This document shows positions 23,020 to 33,505 of a stretch of DNA of 64,000 nucleotides, in pieces (positions within the stretch are counted from its first letter, which is position 1; the number at the start of each line of letters is the position of its first letter). The translations under genes were made by a program, and so were the position numbers. The stretch covers positions 27,363,817 to 27,427,816 of the forward strand of contig NC_067130.1 in NCBI RefSeq assembly GCF_021347895.1, in the 5' to 3' direction. The notes under the pieces are model-generated. The model was not told where the DNA came from. It searched no databases and saw nothing but the letters and a program-made list of their open reading frames with translations. Source of the DNA: Acanthochromis polyacanthus (lineage: Eukaryota; Chordata; Actinopteri; Pomacentridae).

Positions 23020-25024
23020 CAGTTTCAGTCATATTTCACACATTACACATGATCTATGAGCAGGATGAAACATTACAGGTGAATAAATACAGATGAATGT
23101 GTCTTTTATTCAACCTGTGGTGAGCACAATGATACTCTGCAGCGACTGCCAATAAAGGAAAATTGCGCGTCGGCAGGAGTATCTCACACAAAAGGCCATA
23201 AACAAACATAACTGTATCTACTCATCATTGCTCAAATTCCCTAAATCAGCTGCTTGCTCACCACTACGGCTGCCAACTTAGCAACTTTTTCCCCAGATTT
23301 GGCAACTTTTCAGACACCTTTTAGTGACTAAACATCACATGAAGGCCAAGCAACAAATCCAGTGACAGTTTCAGTGGGCATCAGCTACTTTCTTGCACCT
23401 CCTCGCAGCTCTTTAGCTCACAGAACATGCTGGCTGTGAATCCTGACTGAAAGAGCCACTCCTGAGGGAAATAAAGAATCTACTGCGAGATGACTGATCT
23501 TGAGGAGGACGACTCCTCTTTGAGCTATTCGTGACCTCGTTCAACAAAGAAATTACAGCACGGCGTGCAGTAAATAAGGCACCTGGGAACTGATGCACAC
23601 TGTGGTTCTGCACACATTTTCCTCCTTGATACCTCATAATCTCCAAATCTTAAGTATATTTACTTCCTACCTAATGACATATCTCCTGGTGTGTACATGT
23701 TTTAATCTTCCATGTAATCTTTTATTCCCAGTGAGCAAATACTGCACTTGCAAGAAAAAGGGCGGCATGTACAACACACTGTGTAACCGTTATTTAGCAG
23801 CGTAATAAGACTATTTCAAGTTGAAACATAATGAATATTGACTAGATTTTCAATTCTTGTCCTTGAAGTGATGTTGAAGTGGCACGTATAATGCTAGATC
23901 TATTGAAAGCTGCTAATTACCAGATTTGTGCTTGTGCTGTACTTGCAAAAGTTAATTTTCTTATTTCTTTTTCTTTCTTTGTGTTTTTCAGCTTTAGAAA
24001 AATGTATATCTCCTTCCCTTGCAGTGCACCTCACACCACTTACTTATCATAATTTTAACAATATAAGATATAAATTACATTTGAATCTTTCTTTCTAGGT
24101 CAGATCTGCAATAATAGGTTCAAAAAAACATGTCAGTTTGCTCAGTTTCTACGGTGTTCTTCGCTTTTAAACTTGCAAAATCTATGAAAAGTGGTAGAAT
24201 ATGCATCTAAATTGCCAAAATAATGTATGTGTTTGTAATAAAGGGGACCAGAACCTCAGCATTTAGCAAGAAACAACACAATTTGACTGTTTTTTTAGCT
24301 TCCACCCGGTGAGCGCTGTGATCCTCACTGTGTTGCATCAGTGCACTGAAAGAGCTGCACTTGAGCACAAAAGCTTATCAGAACTGTCTTAGGATGATGT
24401 GATCCTCTGTTGAGCTCTGAAAATCCTTTTATCACTTGCCCCTCCGCAGACGGGTCAGTGCTGCCAGAACCGGTAGGAATTCAACCCGGTTCACGTTCCC
24501 TGCCGCCTGTTAATGCAGAATTGAATATGCATCTTGCGTGGTGACATTCAGTAGGAGTATCCTTTGCAATGCTGAATAAATTCACTACAAACAGAAATGG
24601 CATACACAGATTATAAGCTTTAAAGGGCATCGGGACGATATACGGCGCACCGATACAGTGAAACAGGAAGCAGCAGTGTTTTAATGCACGTATTCACATC
24701 ACCCAGGACAAAGAGAACATAGCTGGGTTAAAAGACAATAGAAAATTGATATCAAGCTTGACAGAGACATTCAAATGACTTTTGAGAATTTCCTTTCTGC
24801 AAGTAAATGAAATGTAAATCCAGGAAGGAATGATGACTCCTGTATTGTTTTCTTTTGCTGCTGTTAGCACAGTATTGATCCGTTTCTCTTTTTCTCGCCA
24901 TTACAGAACTCGTTTTGATGTGTTTCAAGACAGACAGACAGACATATATATTTATGTTATTCTTATTGTTTTTTTTTAATGCACATTTTTACTCATTTAT
25001 CTTTATTTGTGGTGGTGGGAACTG
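23020..25024. other. Unannotated sequence
   Basis: At 23270-23400 the words GGCAACTTTT and TTTAGTGACT resemble an old dispersed repeat, but limits cannot be set. A GACA microsatellite lies at about 24930-24945. There is no gene. Confidence 0.35.
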
Positions 25025-25370
25025 TACTCTTTTACGGAGCCCCCTAGGGGACATCCTTCCTGTTTGTGTTATATCCCTTCCTGTTGTACTTTTTCTCCTC
25101 CGCGTTTGTATTTTATTCCTTCGCGTTTGTGTTTTTTCCTTCGCGTTGTACTTTCTCTCCTCCGCGTTTGTGTTTTATCCCTCCGCGTTTATTTTTTAAG
25201 GAACACTTTTGTCATTTTTGCCCTCCGCCTTTATTTTTTAAGGAACACTTTTGTCATTTTTGCTGTTGACAAGTTGTTTTTCAAAGACGGAGTTCGCGTT
25301 CAAAGTCGAACTCCGCATTTAAAAACGAACTCCGCGTTCAAAGTCGAACTCCGTCTTGGGCCCGAGCAGT

Positions 25371-25404
25371 GTCACTCAGTCAGTCTGTTGACTGACTGAG
25401 TGAC
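25371..25404. repeat. 14-bp palindrome at the inner edge of the left arm
   Basis: GTCACTCAGTCAGT (25371-25384) is perfectly inverted as ACTGACTGAGTGAC (25391-25404) around a 6-base loop. The first half belongs to the long left arm and the second half to the spacer. The long arm therefore ends in its own small hairpin. Confidence 0.9.
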
Positions 25405-25406
25405 AG

Positions 25407-25574
25407 CGGTTTGCACGCTGGCATGAAGCTAAAAGGAGCGCTCGTTTTTGTTCAGTGGGACCGCGCGCGGGACGGTGCGCTTTTTATACATTCAGAGAAA
25501 CAGTCGCGGTTTGGTCAGTAGAAACGTTGACAAAAACGAGCGCTCCTTTTAGCTTCATGCCAGCGTGCAAACCG
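25407..25574. repeat. 45-bp perfect inverted repeat inside the fold-back spacer
   Basis: A 45-bp segment at 25407-25451, containing GCATGAAGCTAAAAGGAGCG, is perfectly inverted at 25530-25574 around a 78-base loop with CCGCGCGCGGG-like sequence. It sits about 3 bp from the small palindrome. It could be a separate element inserted in the spacer or part of the element's own structure. Confidence 0.9.
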
Positions 25575-26211
25575 AAGCAGTCCAACTGCGATAAATACAG
25601 AAAGGGCTAATGTGACTTGAGATCAGCAGAGTTCAGAACAGTAGACGAAGCACTGTGGTATTCATTAAAATAATTATTTACCGTTTGGCGTGTAATGTCC
25701 CAAGGTGATGATCAGCCGGTGTGCCAGGCAAAGCAAACCTCCAAACTAAGTTTGGACAGGAAGTAGTACCGTAGGAATCCGTCCTCTGACTCCCCTGCTG
25801 CACGCTCAACAGACTGACTGAGTGACACTGCTCGGGCCCAAGACGGAGTTCGACTTTGAACGCGGACTTCGTTTTTAAACGCGGAGTTCGACTTTGAACG
25901 CGAACTCCGTCTTTGAAAAACAACTTGTCAACAACAAAAATGACAAAAGTGTTCCTTAAAAAATAAAGGCGGAGGGCAAAAATGACAAAAGTGTTCCTTA
26001 AAAAATAAACGCGGAGGGATAAAACACAAACGCGGAGGAGAGAAAGTACAACACGAAGGAAAAAAACACAAACGCGAAGGAATAAAATACAAACGTGGAG
26101 GAGAAAAAGTACAACAGGAAGGGATATAACACAAACAGGAAGGATGTCCCCTTGGGGGCTCCGTACTCTTTCAACCACAGTAAACTAATTTTCTTTCAGG
26201 GTAAGTAAAAC

Positions 26212-26270
26212 TATTCTATTCTATTCTATTCTATTCTATTCTATTCTATTCTATTCTGCTCTGTTCTATT
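26212..26270. repeat. ATTCT microsatellite
   Basis: About ten perfect ATTCT units run from 26212 and degrade to CTGCTCTGTTCTA near the end. It starts about 40 bp after the fold-back element ends. Confidence 0.95.
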
Positions 26271-27895
26271 ATATATGCACACCTGTTTTTGTGGTTTTTC
26301 CTACAATGAGAGTCCACATCTCCATGTTCACATGTCAAACAAATAGCAAATAAGAGGAACCTTGGTTTGTATTTGCCACACATTATATTCCACTGATGTT
26401 CAAGGCCTCAAAAGTTGTCGAAATCTTGACTAAAAACAATATTTTTAGTAGGAAGTATGGATAAATCCATATAGCTATACTCACAGGAACTTTATGGGGC
26501 CTCAATGCCACTCTTGTTTAAAGGTTCCTTTTTCAACGGTCAGCAATTGAATATTTGTCAGAGTTTCTGTTTTAAAAAAAAAACGTTTTCGGTCCTCACC
26601 AAATTTCATGGCTGTGAGAATGTTATTTCTGGGGATATTAAATTGGTTCCCATGTAGGACATCTTTTTCTGAACAAAAATACCAATTCCCAGGTCTGAAA
26701 ACATATGAAATTCTTGAAATTCTGCCAAAATATTTTGTAGAACTTAGTTTTGGGTGCCAAACCACAAATAATTAAACTAGGGCAGCACAGTTAATATCCA
26801 CATGCCTCCTCAAGTTGACCCCACAGCTTCTGATTGTGTGACTATTTACTACATTTAGCAAAGGCCAAACATAGCCCAGTGACGTCATACAGCCGCAAAA
26901 CATCTTACTTTGCATTCAGACTGAATTTTGAATTGCAAACCCAATGAAAAGACATAAGTAGAGGTGAAGTGGTGCCTGGAGAAGTAAGAATATCCTTAAT
27001 CCATGTCCCTAATTTTTATTTATTCCTTTAAGCAGCCTGTCCAGCAAAGGACAAACGCTGTGTGCTATCAACAGTGACATGGGCAACTACTTTAGCATAT
27101 TCAGTTCAGCCCAAACTGGGCCAGTAGTATTTGCACATTGCCATTTAACTTCTGCTGCTTGACTTCAGGGAGTGAGGATCATTATGAAATTAGCCGCAGA
27201 TGAGGTGCAGATTGTGCAATTAATACTGACCCACACTCCACAGGGAGAGACAGCTACATAATTAAGCATTTTGACTGAACTATTCCTTATTCCTTAGTAA
27301 ATCCACTCATGAAAATTAGACCATTCTCTCCCCTTACAAGTCTATGCGCCAGAAGTTTCTTTTGTAAACTGTCTCTTGGAACAGAGCAGACAGCGAAGGC
27401 CAGAAGGGGCCACCATTATAACATTAACACTATTCGTCAAGGAGCAGTTTGCAAATGTATCTTGTCTTACATGGGCCTAATCCTCGGATTTAAAGATGTA
27501 TTCAAGACAAGCCAAACATGGTGTTTCAGTCAGAGTTTGATTTTACCAAACATTCAGAATTAAAACCAACATTAGGAAAGCAAGATTTCTGTGTTGGCAA
27601 TAGATTACATGAAGTTTTTAAGCTCAAAGCACTTCTCCATCTGAGATCTAGACCTACATCTAATAAACCTTCAACAAAACAGCCAAAGTTGGGTCACTGG
27701 TGCTTATATTGCTGGGTAGCAAAGTAATGGGTGTCAAAAATCACTGTTTTATGATTATATGAACAAATCATAACAAAGGAATTTTAATGGCTGCCCAAAG
27801 TTAATCACATCTTTAGCACTGATGTAGCCGACCAAATAAAGTACTTTTTGAACAGTCACATTAGCTAGTTTCTGAATGAAGTGAACATCAGTATA
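26271..27895. other. Unannotated sequence
   Basis: No recognisable element or gene. The overlapping short frames at 27309-27727 have no motif. Confidence 0.4.
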
Positions 27896-28450
27896 GACTT
27901 AGACTTCGACAGATATTTTTAATCCCCAGAAGGAAATTCTGCTGTTACAGCAGCATGAGTATTCAACACGGGGGTAAACAACAAGACAGCATGGAATATT
28001 AGGATCAGGTATAAAGTCAAAGTAGCATAGAATATAATAGGATAAGATAAAACAAAATAAGAATCCAGAAAAGAAAAAATATATATATACAAGAATATAC
28101 AAGAGTGATACAGAAATGTGCAAATGAACATAATGTGCAAGTGAGAGTGTGCTTAGATGTGCAAATGGCATACGTAGGTGGAGATAAGTTTACAGATGTA
28201 ATGAATAACATTTAGAATGTAAAGTGTCCAGTATGTACAGAGCAGGCAGAATGATAGAGTCCTTTTGTGATCTGTAAGATGCAGACATATTGAAAAGTCT
28301 TATTGCAGTGTGGAGCAATGACCTCCCATACCGTTTCTTGGAGCAGAGGGGTCGTTTCAGTCTGTTGCTGAAGCTGCTCCTCAGATTGTACATATTTTTA
28401 TGGAGGGGGTGGGAGGTGCTGTCCATGGTGGCAAATATGAATATGAATTC
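27896..28450 (-). pseudogene. LINE 3' end with terminal coding segment
   Basis: On the minus strand from about 28440 the reading is DSTSHPLHKNMYNL, then RSSFSNRLKRPLCSKK, then RYGRSLLHTAIRLFN. These match the extreme C terminus of teleost non-LTR reverse transcriptases, where HPL(H/Y), then SSFSxR, then a KxRYxxSxxPxAixxxN tail is typical. The remaining 350 bp are 3' untranslated sequence ending with GGGGATTAAAAATATCTGTC, an element-style 3' end at about 27896. It is strongly 5'-truncated; the catalytic part is missing. Confidence 0.7.
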
Positions 28451-28547
28451 AACACACATTCAAATACATACTTTCTTCCCTCCAGGGCACTGCATGATTT
28501 TACTCTAAAGTACACCTGATTGCATATGCTGATGAATCCAGTGCATT

Positions 28548-28735
28548 GGCAGGTTATACAGCGGGTTGTTTACTAATCGCAAGGATGGAGGTTCAATTCA
28601 TGTCAAAGTGTCCTTGGGCAAGACAGTGGACCCAAAGTCGCTACCTTGAATGGCAGTTCCATCGCCACTGTTGTGTGAATATGGGTGAATTAGAAATGTA
28701 TTATAAAAAAGCACTTTGAGTATTACTGAGGTAGA
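28548..28735 (+). mobile_element. SINE-like dispersed repeat (tRNA-like head, GCACTTTGAG body)
   Basis: The first part has GGTTGTTTACTAATCGCAAGG followed by a B-box-like GAGGTTCAATTC near 28590. Next come GTGTCCTTGGGCAAGACA and AAGCACTTTGAGT. This order is a well-known dispersed teleost repeat ending in an AAAGCGCTATATAAAT-type tail. The A-box region is degraded and target duplications are not visible. Confidence 0.55.
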
Positions 28736-29007
28736 AAAGTGATGAAGACAATTCACCGAGAAGATACCATTTTGCAGTGTCGCTCCAAGGTTGCAGATTG
28801 ATGAAAGCTGACACAAGTTTTGCGCCATATCTTGAAGGTGCAAAACAAGAAACAGCATTGATTTCTATTACATTAACTGCAAAAAAGGAAAACATTAAAA
28901 TGTAGACTTAGTATACAGTATTTTATGCATTCTTAGTATGTAGTATAGAGTTGGGAACATAGGAATCCCCATTAAATAACTATACATACGACCCTACTAT
29001 ATATATA

Positions 29008-29330
29008 CACCTGAATGAGACAACATTAAAACCACCTTCTGGCATCCAAAACAGCTCTGGCCTATTGGAACATGGACTGTTGGGAATTTCCTGTTATGTC
29101 TGACACTGGGATGCTGGCAGTAGATCCTTTAGTCCTGTGGATTGTAGGATGAGGCCTCAGTGAATCGCACATCTTTCTGCTCCTCGATTCAGTTAGAATC
29201 TGGGGAGTCAGTGCCCCTTTGTCTGGTTTCTTAAGCCATACGTGAACACTTCTTGACATGTGTGAGGACACATTGACGTCGGCGGTACGTGCTAATGCAG
29301 CATCTACATAAAGCTCAGGACACAAGTTTT
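29008..29330 (-). mobile_element. Tc1 element remnant (third family)
   Basis: TA at 29006-29007 is followed by a diverged left terminus, CACCTGAATGAGACAACATT, that resembles the CACCGATCAGGCATAACATT end of another fish Tc1 family. After it, ATTAAAACCACC and AAAACAGCTCTGGC match that family's 3' region. The minus-strand frame across 29062-29325 gives a decayed C-terminal transposase segment. The right two thirds of the element are gone. Confidence 0.6.
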
Positions 29331-29379
29331 TAAACCTACCATATCAGGTAGCAGAATGTGTGTGTGAGGTGGCAGAGCC

Positions 29380-29515
29380 CATATTAACAAATGAGGGTTG
29401 AGTGTCTTACTCAAGGACACTTTAACAAGGATTTATAGAGTGATTGTTGTATGAATCACAACCTGTGACTTGCCAGGAAGCGACTCCTCACCACCAGCTG
29501 TTTTGGCTACGAGGT
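29380..29515 (-). repeat. Relic of the SINE-like repeat, minus orientation
   Basis: GGTTGAGTGTCTTACTCAAGGACACTTTAAC is split here as GGTTGAGTGTCTTACTC followed by AAGGACACTTTAAC. It is the antisense of the CAAAGTGTCCTTGGGCAAGACA block in the copy at 28548. The head is represented only by a weak GCGACTCCTCACCACC region near 29490. Confidence 0.4.
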
Positions 29516-32500
29516 AAATGAAGCCTAAAAAGATAACACTCCTATCACTGCTTGTTTCCAGCATAATTAACATTATTGACCCCTACAGTGGAGCTAATTC
29601 ACATTCATCTTCCACTCATTTGTTTTGATGAACACTTTCCTGAAACAGTCTGCTGTGAGGATGATGTAACTGCAGGTTTGTTTGTTTTTTTCACTGCGAA
29701 GAGACGTGAGTGAAAATTAAAGCTGCCGGAACACATTGGATGTCAGTTGTCAGAAGTGTGCACATCAAAGTTCACCTCTCTGCAGTAGATAGATATACAC
29801 TGGCTGTCATTATACACAGGCAGTGTTTACAGTGTTCACAGCGCTTGTACTGTGGTCCATGTGAAAGAAATATCACGGACGAAGCCTGGAGAGCGAAAAC
29901 TACCGGACTTTCTACAAAAGGCAACATAATACAATCATATTATCCTTTTGTTGTTGTGAGCTTCCATCTCAAGGGTATATATAGTATCCATCACAAAAAA
30001 GACAGTGGCAGAAACACATCGGTTATGTAACACTGCGCGCACTTTCGCTGCAGATTTGTACTGGAAACTCTCCTACTGGAAGCGCTCGGTGTGGAGAATT
30101 TTAAATATAGCGTCAACGACATGCAGTTCTTTGAAACTTTAATTTTACATCTAAATTATGGTCACAATAGATTTTTATGATGTGAAGTTGCAAGATAAAA
30201 GTGTTCCATTCTTCTAATCATACTTCCCTCTAAAAGCATTCTGAAAGAAAGACAAACCATGATGTTTTATGGGTAATGCAAAGGCAAATACACCTACTGT
30301 TATCTTCCCGCTGAAAGCTTTTCTCACTAAGATTTCCTTGGACTGCAATGTGCTTGCTCTGCATTTTTCTTGATTTAGGCCCAGCTTATCTTAAGCTTAT
30401 AGAGATGTCAGCAAAACCCCCTTTTAATAGCACAAGGCTCTTAATTCATTACCAAATGTAAACTTTGCTGCAGAGGAGAGCAGGATGGGCTGGGGCTAAA
30501 TTAGAGGGTGTATTCTACTCAACTAATTACTCTGTAAATTCAAGCCCCCCTTGGGAGAAGAAAGGGGGTGGGGGGGGCACGGAAAAATCAAAACACTAAA
30601 CCTTTTAGTCCACATTTATTAAATCTACGTTCCCAAAGGGTGTAATTTTCCCCATTTTTTTCACTCATTGAATGTCTTGTTTTCACACATCTTTTAGGTC
30701 TTTGCTTCTATCAAAGTTTCTCCAGCCGTCAACAAGCACAAAAGAAAAAGTTAGAATAATTATCAGCTTGCAACACCATTGCTTCTGCCTTAAGCCTGGC
30801 TGTCACAGTCCAATCACACAAGACAGAAAAAGGAGTTCGCTGTGGATACATGCGGTGTTGTGCATATGCATCCAACCAGACTTAAGTCATCAAAAGATTG
30901 CCTGCTGACAGGTTCAGTGCTTAATGATGCCGCCAGGGTCACACAGGGGGAAATATCCAGCTACCTGTGTGCGATAACTGTGATGATTAAACCCTTTGAT
31001 GCAGAGCTGTCACCCTGTCAGGTGAAGGGCTGATGTAGGCGAGGACAAAAAATCCCGGCGAACAGGTCATTTAACAGCAGACATCACAGAGCCGAGGATA
31101 AGCCAGACCAAGTGCTGCTCCTGTCTGCGGCTTCCCATCCGAACTCTTATCTCATCTGAAGAGACAGATTTCAAGGTCAGCCGCTGACCCCTCGACTGTC
31201 CAAGCTATCACGCTGTCCGCCGCACACAAAATCCAAGTGAAGGAGGACACATTTTGTTCTTAACATCGGTTTGTGTAATGGCAGGCTCTTGGGTGGCCCT
31301 TACAGACCGCATGAAATGGAGACTTTGGTGAATCCACAGCAAGAATACTTTATTTTTCTATCAACCACTTATCTCTACGGGTTTAGAAAAGTGCCTCTGA
31401 AAAAGGCCTTTTTTTTTAAAACTTGAATTCACGTTTCTTGTGGTAGCTACCGAGAACAGTCAAAACATAGTAAAATGACCATTTGAATTCCACTGCACTA
31501 TAATCTACCTCTCTGCTGTTGATTCGTACCTTTGGCTTGTTCACACTCTACAAAGCCTCTCTACACAATTGCTAAATACAGTATTTACATGTACCACATG
31601 GAGGTAGAACGTGGAGAGTTTGATTTTCAAAGCAAAGTGGAATATTTTGTCGCAGGCTGACTCGTCGGGCTGAACATAAATCTACACTTTTTAATTGCAG
31701 CTCCAAATTCCCCAAGTTTGCTTTAGCTTAGCAGCTATTACATGAATTACTATTAGAATTTTGCTCAGATATTCAAAAGCCTGAGACTAATTCTTAATGA
31801 TTAGTGATGCCTTTGCTTTATCTCTAGCACTACTAGCAAGAGCTCTTCAAGTATTGGGAGCCCTTCATCTCCTTCAGTGCAACCACCGTATTGGTTAATT
31901 TGGATTATAGAGGCAAAAGACTGGATGACCTGCCATGAAATTTATACACAGATGCTTATTTTGTACCTATTTGGTCAGCTTAGGCGTTTCTTCATTTAGT
32001 GACTCACCTTATGTATTTTCATACAGTATGTCTGTTACATTGAATTAGGACTCAAATCCTTTCACTTGTGGGGTCACAGTTATCTGCACAACATGTTTAA
32101 AACAGCAAAACTTGACCCAAAGTGCTTTTAACTGTGATGACAGGTTAATATTACATGTTTACCAGGCTAATTTTAATGTGAAAGGAGAACATTGTTTTGT
32201 TTTTTTACAACCTGCTGTTTTACTAGTGACAGTATATTACACTCCTCACATTTATTCTTTATTTTTTATCTGACAGAGTCTGCACAGTGTTTTATTTTGA
32301 GAAATGACTTGATCATCTTCCCGTCACTCCCATCTCTGCTTGCTTCCCTCACTTGACTCTATCAGCTGTGAATGCCAGCCATTAAATTAAGCCATCAATC
32401 TAACCAAAATTAATTAAAACAAACAAACAAACACCTCTTCTTTGAGAAGAGGGAGGGACAGATGAAAAAATGAATACATATTTTGCAAAAAAAGTACTTT

Positions 32501-32590
32501 TATTAATTTTAGAATTTTTTCTTAAATAAATAAAACTTTAATTATCTGTTACGTGCGTGATGACCAGTCCAAAGCTGTCTTGCTTGAAAA
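29516..32590. other. 3-kb stretch free of recognisable repeats
   Basis: I recognise no mobile element, gene or RNA. It is among the longest stretches in the window without a recognisable repeat. A poly-G run lies at 30567-30578. A TCAAGGTCA nuclear-receptor-like half-site lies at 31171-31179, which chance could explain. A conserved regulatory role is possible but unsupported by sequence alone. Confidence 0.35.
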
Positions 32591-32870
32591 CAGTCTATGA
32601 TGCAAAAAAGGTTGGAGACCTTTAAGCCCTTAATTATGTGTAGCTTTAAGCCCTAATACAATTCATACAGATGAGTTGTATGAAAGTCAATCCACTGTAC
32701 AGTTGGAAGTTAGCTACAGAGATCAAAACCCTGTTTGTACCAGGCTGTAAATATGTTTATTTTTGCTGTGAAGTTGGGCATTTTAACATGGGGGCCTATG
32801 GGGACTGAATTGCTTTTGGAGGCAGCCTCAAGTGGTTATTTGAGGTACTGCGGTACCTCTGAGAAAGCAG
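32591..32870. repeat. Dispersed repeat of uncertain class
   Basis: The words TGTACCAGGCTGTAAATATG, AAGTTGGGCATTTTAACATG, GGGGGCCTATGGGGACTGA and CAGCCTCAAGTGG occur in a fixed order that I recognise as a common teleost dispersed repeat. Termini and target duplication are not visible, so class is not assigned. Confidence 0.45.
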
Positions 32871-32880
32871 GGCTTTTTTA

Positions 32881-33505
32881 CTCCGCCAAGGAACGATGGA
32901 ATTATGTGACGATCGGCATACATTTGTCCGTCTGTTGGTCTGTCTGTTAGCAACATTACTCAAAGACAGACAAACGGATTTGGATGAAATTTTCAGGGAA
33001 GGTCAGCAATAACACGAAGACCAAGTGATTTGATCGTGGTGGTGATGCGGAGTATAGTCTGTATCCATGGATTTGTTGAGGATTTCTGTATCATTGTGAG
33101 ATAGCTGCACAGCGTCACTGTAATTATGACAAGTGAACACTACATCAGTTGCCTGCTGACGATCACATGAAAGTGATCCTACTACAAATTGAGACTTATT
33201 GGTTGGAAATGATACAAGAAACAACTGATTAAATTCTAGGGGTGTTTCCGAGTCCCATCAATTCCCGCCTTCCGCTACATATTTAGGTCTTGCAATTCGG
33301 TATCCGTACATAACGTACACATACATAACACATGCCTGTGCTCAGCGTAAGGTCATTTTGTTTGTGGGTACATCTATATTAAATGGCCACATTCTATAGT
33401 GCTGTGATTTCTGCCACAACTTTTTTCAAGATTTCATCCGTCGGAAACTATAGGACTGTGCAGCCTTGACAGAGTACTGCGCTCAGTGAGTGATTTTCTT
33501 GTTAT
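32881..33505. repeat. Dispersed repeat family R, uninterrupted copy
   Basis: The repeat opens with CTCCGCCAAGGAACGATGG and TTATGTGACGATCGGC. It continues with GGATTTGGATGAAATTTTCA and GGAAGGTCAGCAATA, and closes with a degraded CTCAGTGAGTGATTTTCTTG. It aligns along its length with 41815-43990, which carries a Tc1 insertion. At 33276-33285 the sequence CTACATATTT is the uninterrupted counterpart of that insertion site. A third, short piece is at 38262. Class is unknown. Confidence 0.75.

Larger units (their letters stand above)
25033..26165. mobile_element. Compound fold-back element with 359-bp inverted arms
   Basis: The left arm (25033-25391) and right arm (25806-26165) are inverted copies differing at only about seven positions, several of them CpG transitions. 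Both ends read TACGGAGCC inward. CTCTTT directly flanks both ends; counted as TACTCTTT (25025-25032 and 26164-26171) the duplication is 8 bp but takes in the terminal TA of the right arm, so TSD length is 6 or 8. Each arm holds tandem sub-repeats: CTCCGCGTTTGTG-like units, two 40-bp-class units with AAGGAACACTTTTGTC, and GTTCAAAGTCGAACTCCG units. The 414-bp spacer carries two more hairpins. No transposase is encoded. Foldback-type or hAT/MuDR-type origin is possible. Confidence 0.85.

Noticed and set aside
25678..26178. 166-codon hydrophobic minus-strand open frame, and a matching 130-codon plus-strand frame at 25007-25399
   Set aside because: Both are the same low-complexity arm of the fold-back element read in opposite directions. 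The hydrophobic Leu/Phe/Val pattern comes from TTTGTGTTT-type sub-repeats, and other phases are equally open.
31171..31187. AGGTCA and TGACC half-sites in inverted arrangement (nuclear receptor element)
   Set aside because: The spacing of five is unusual, and short half-sites are expected by chance in 64 kb.
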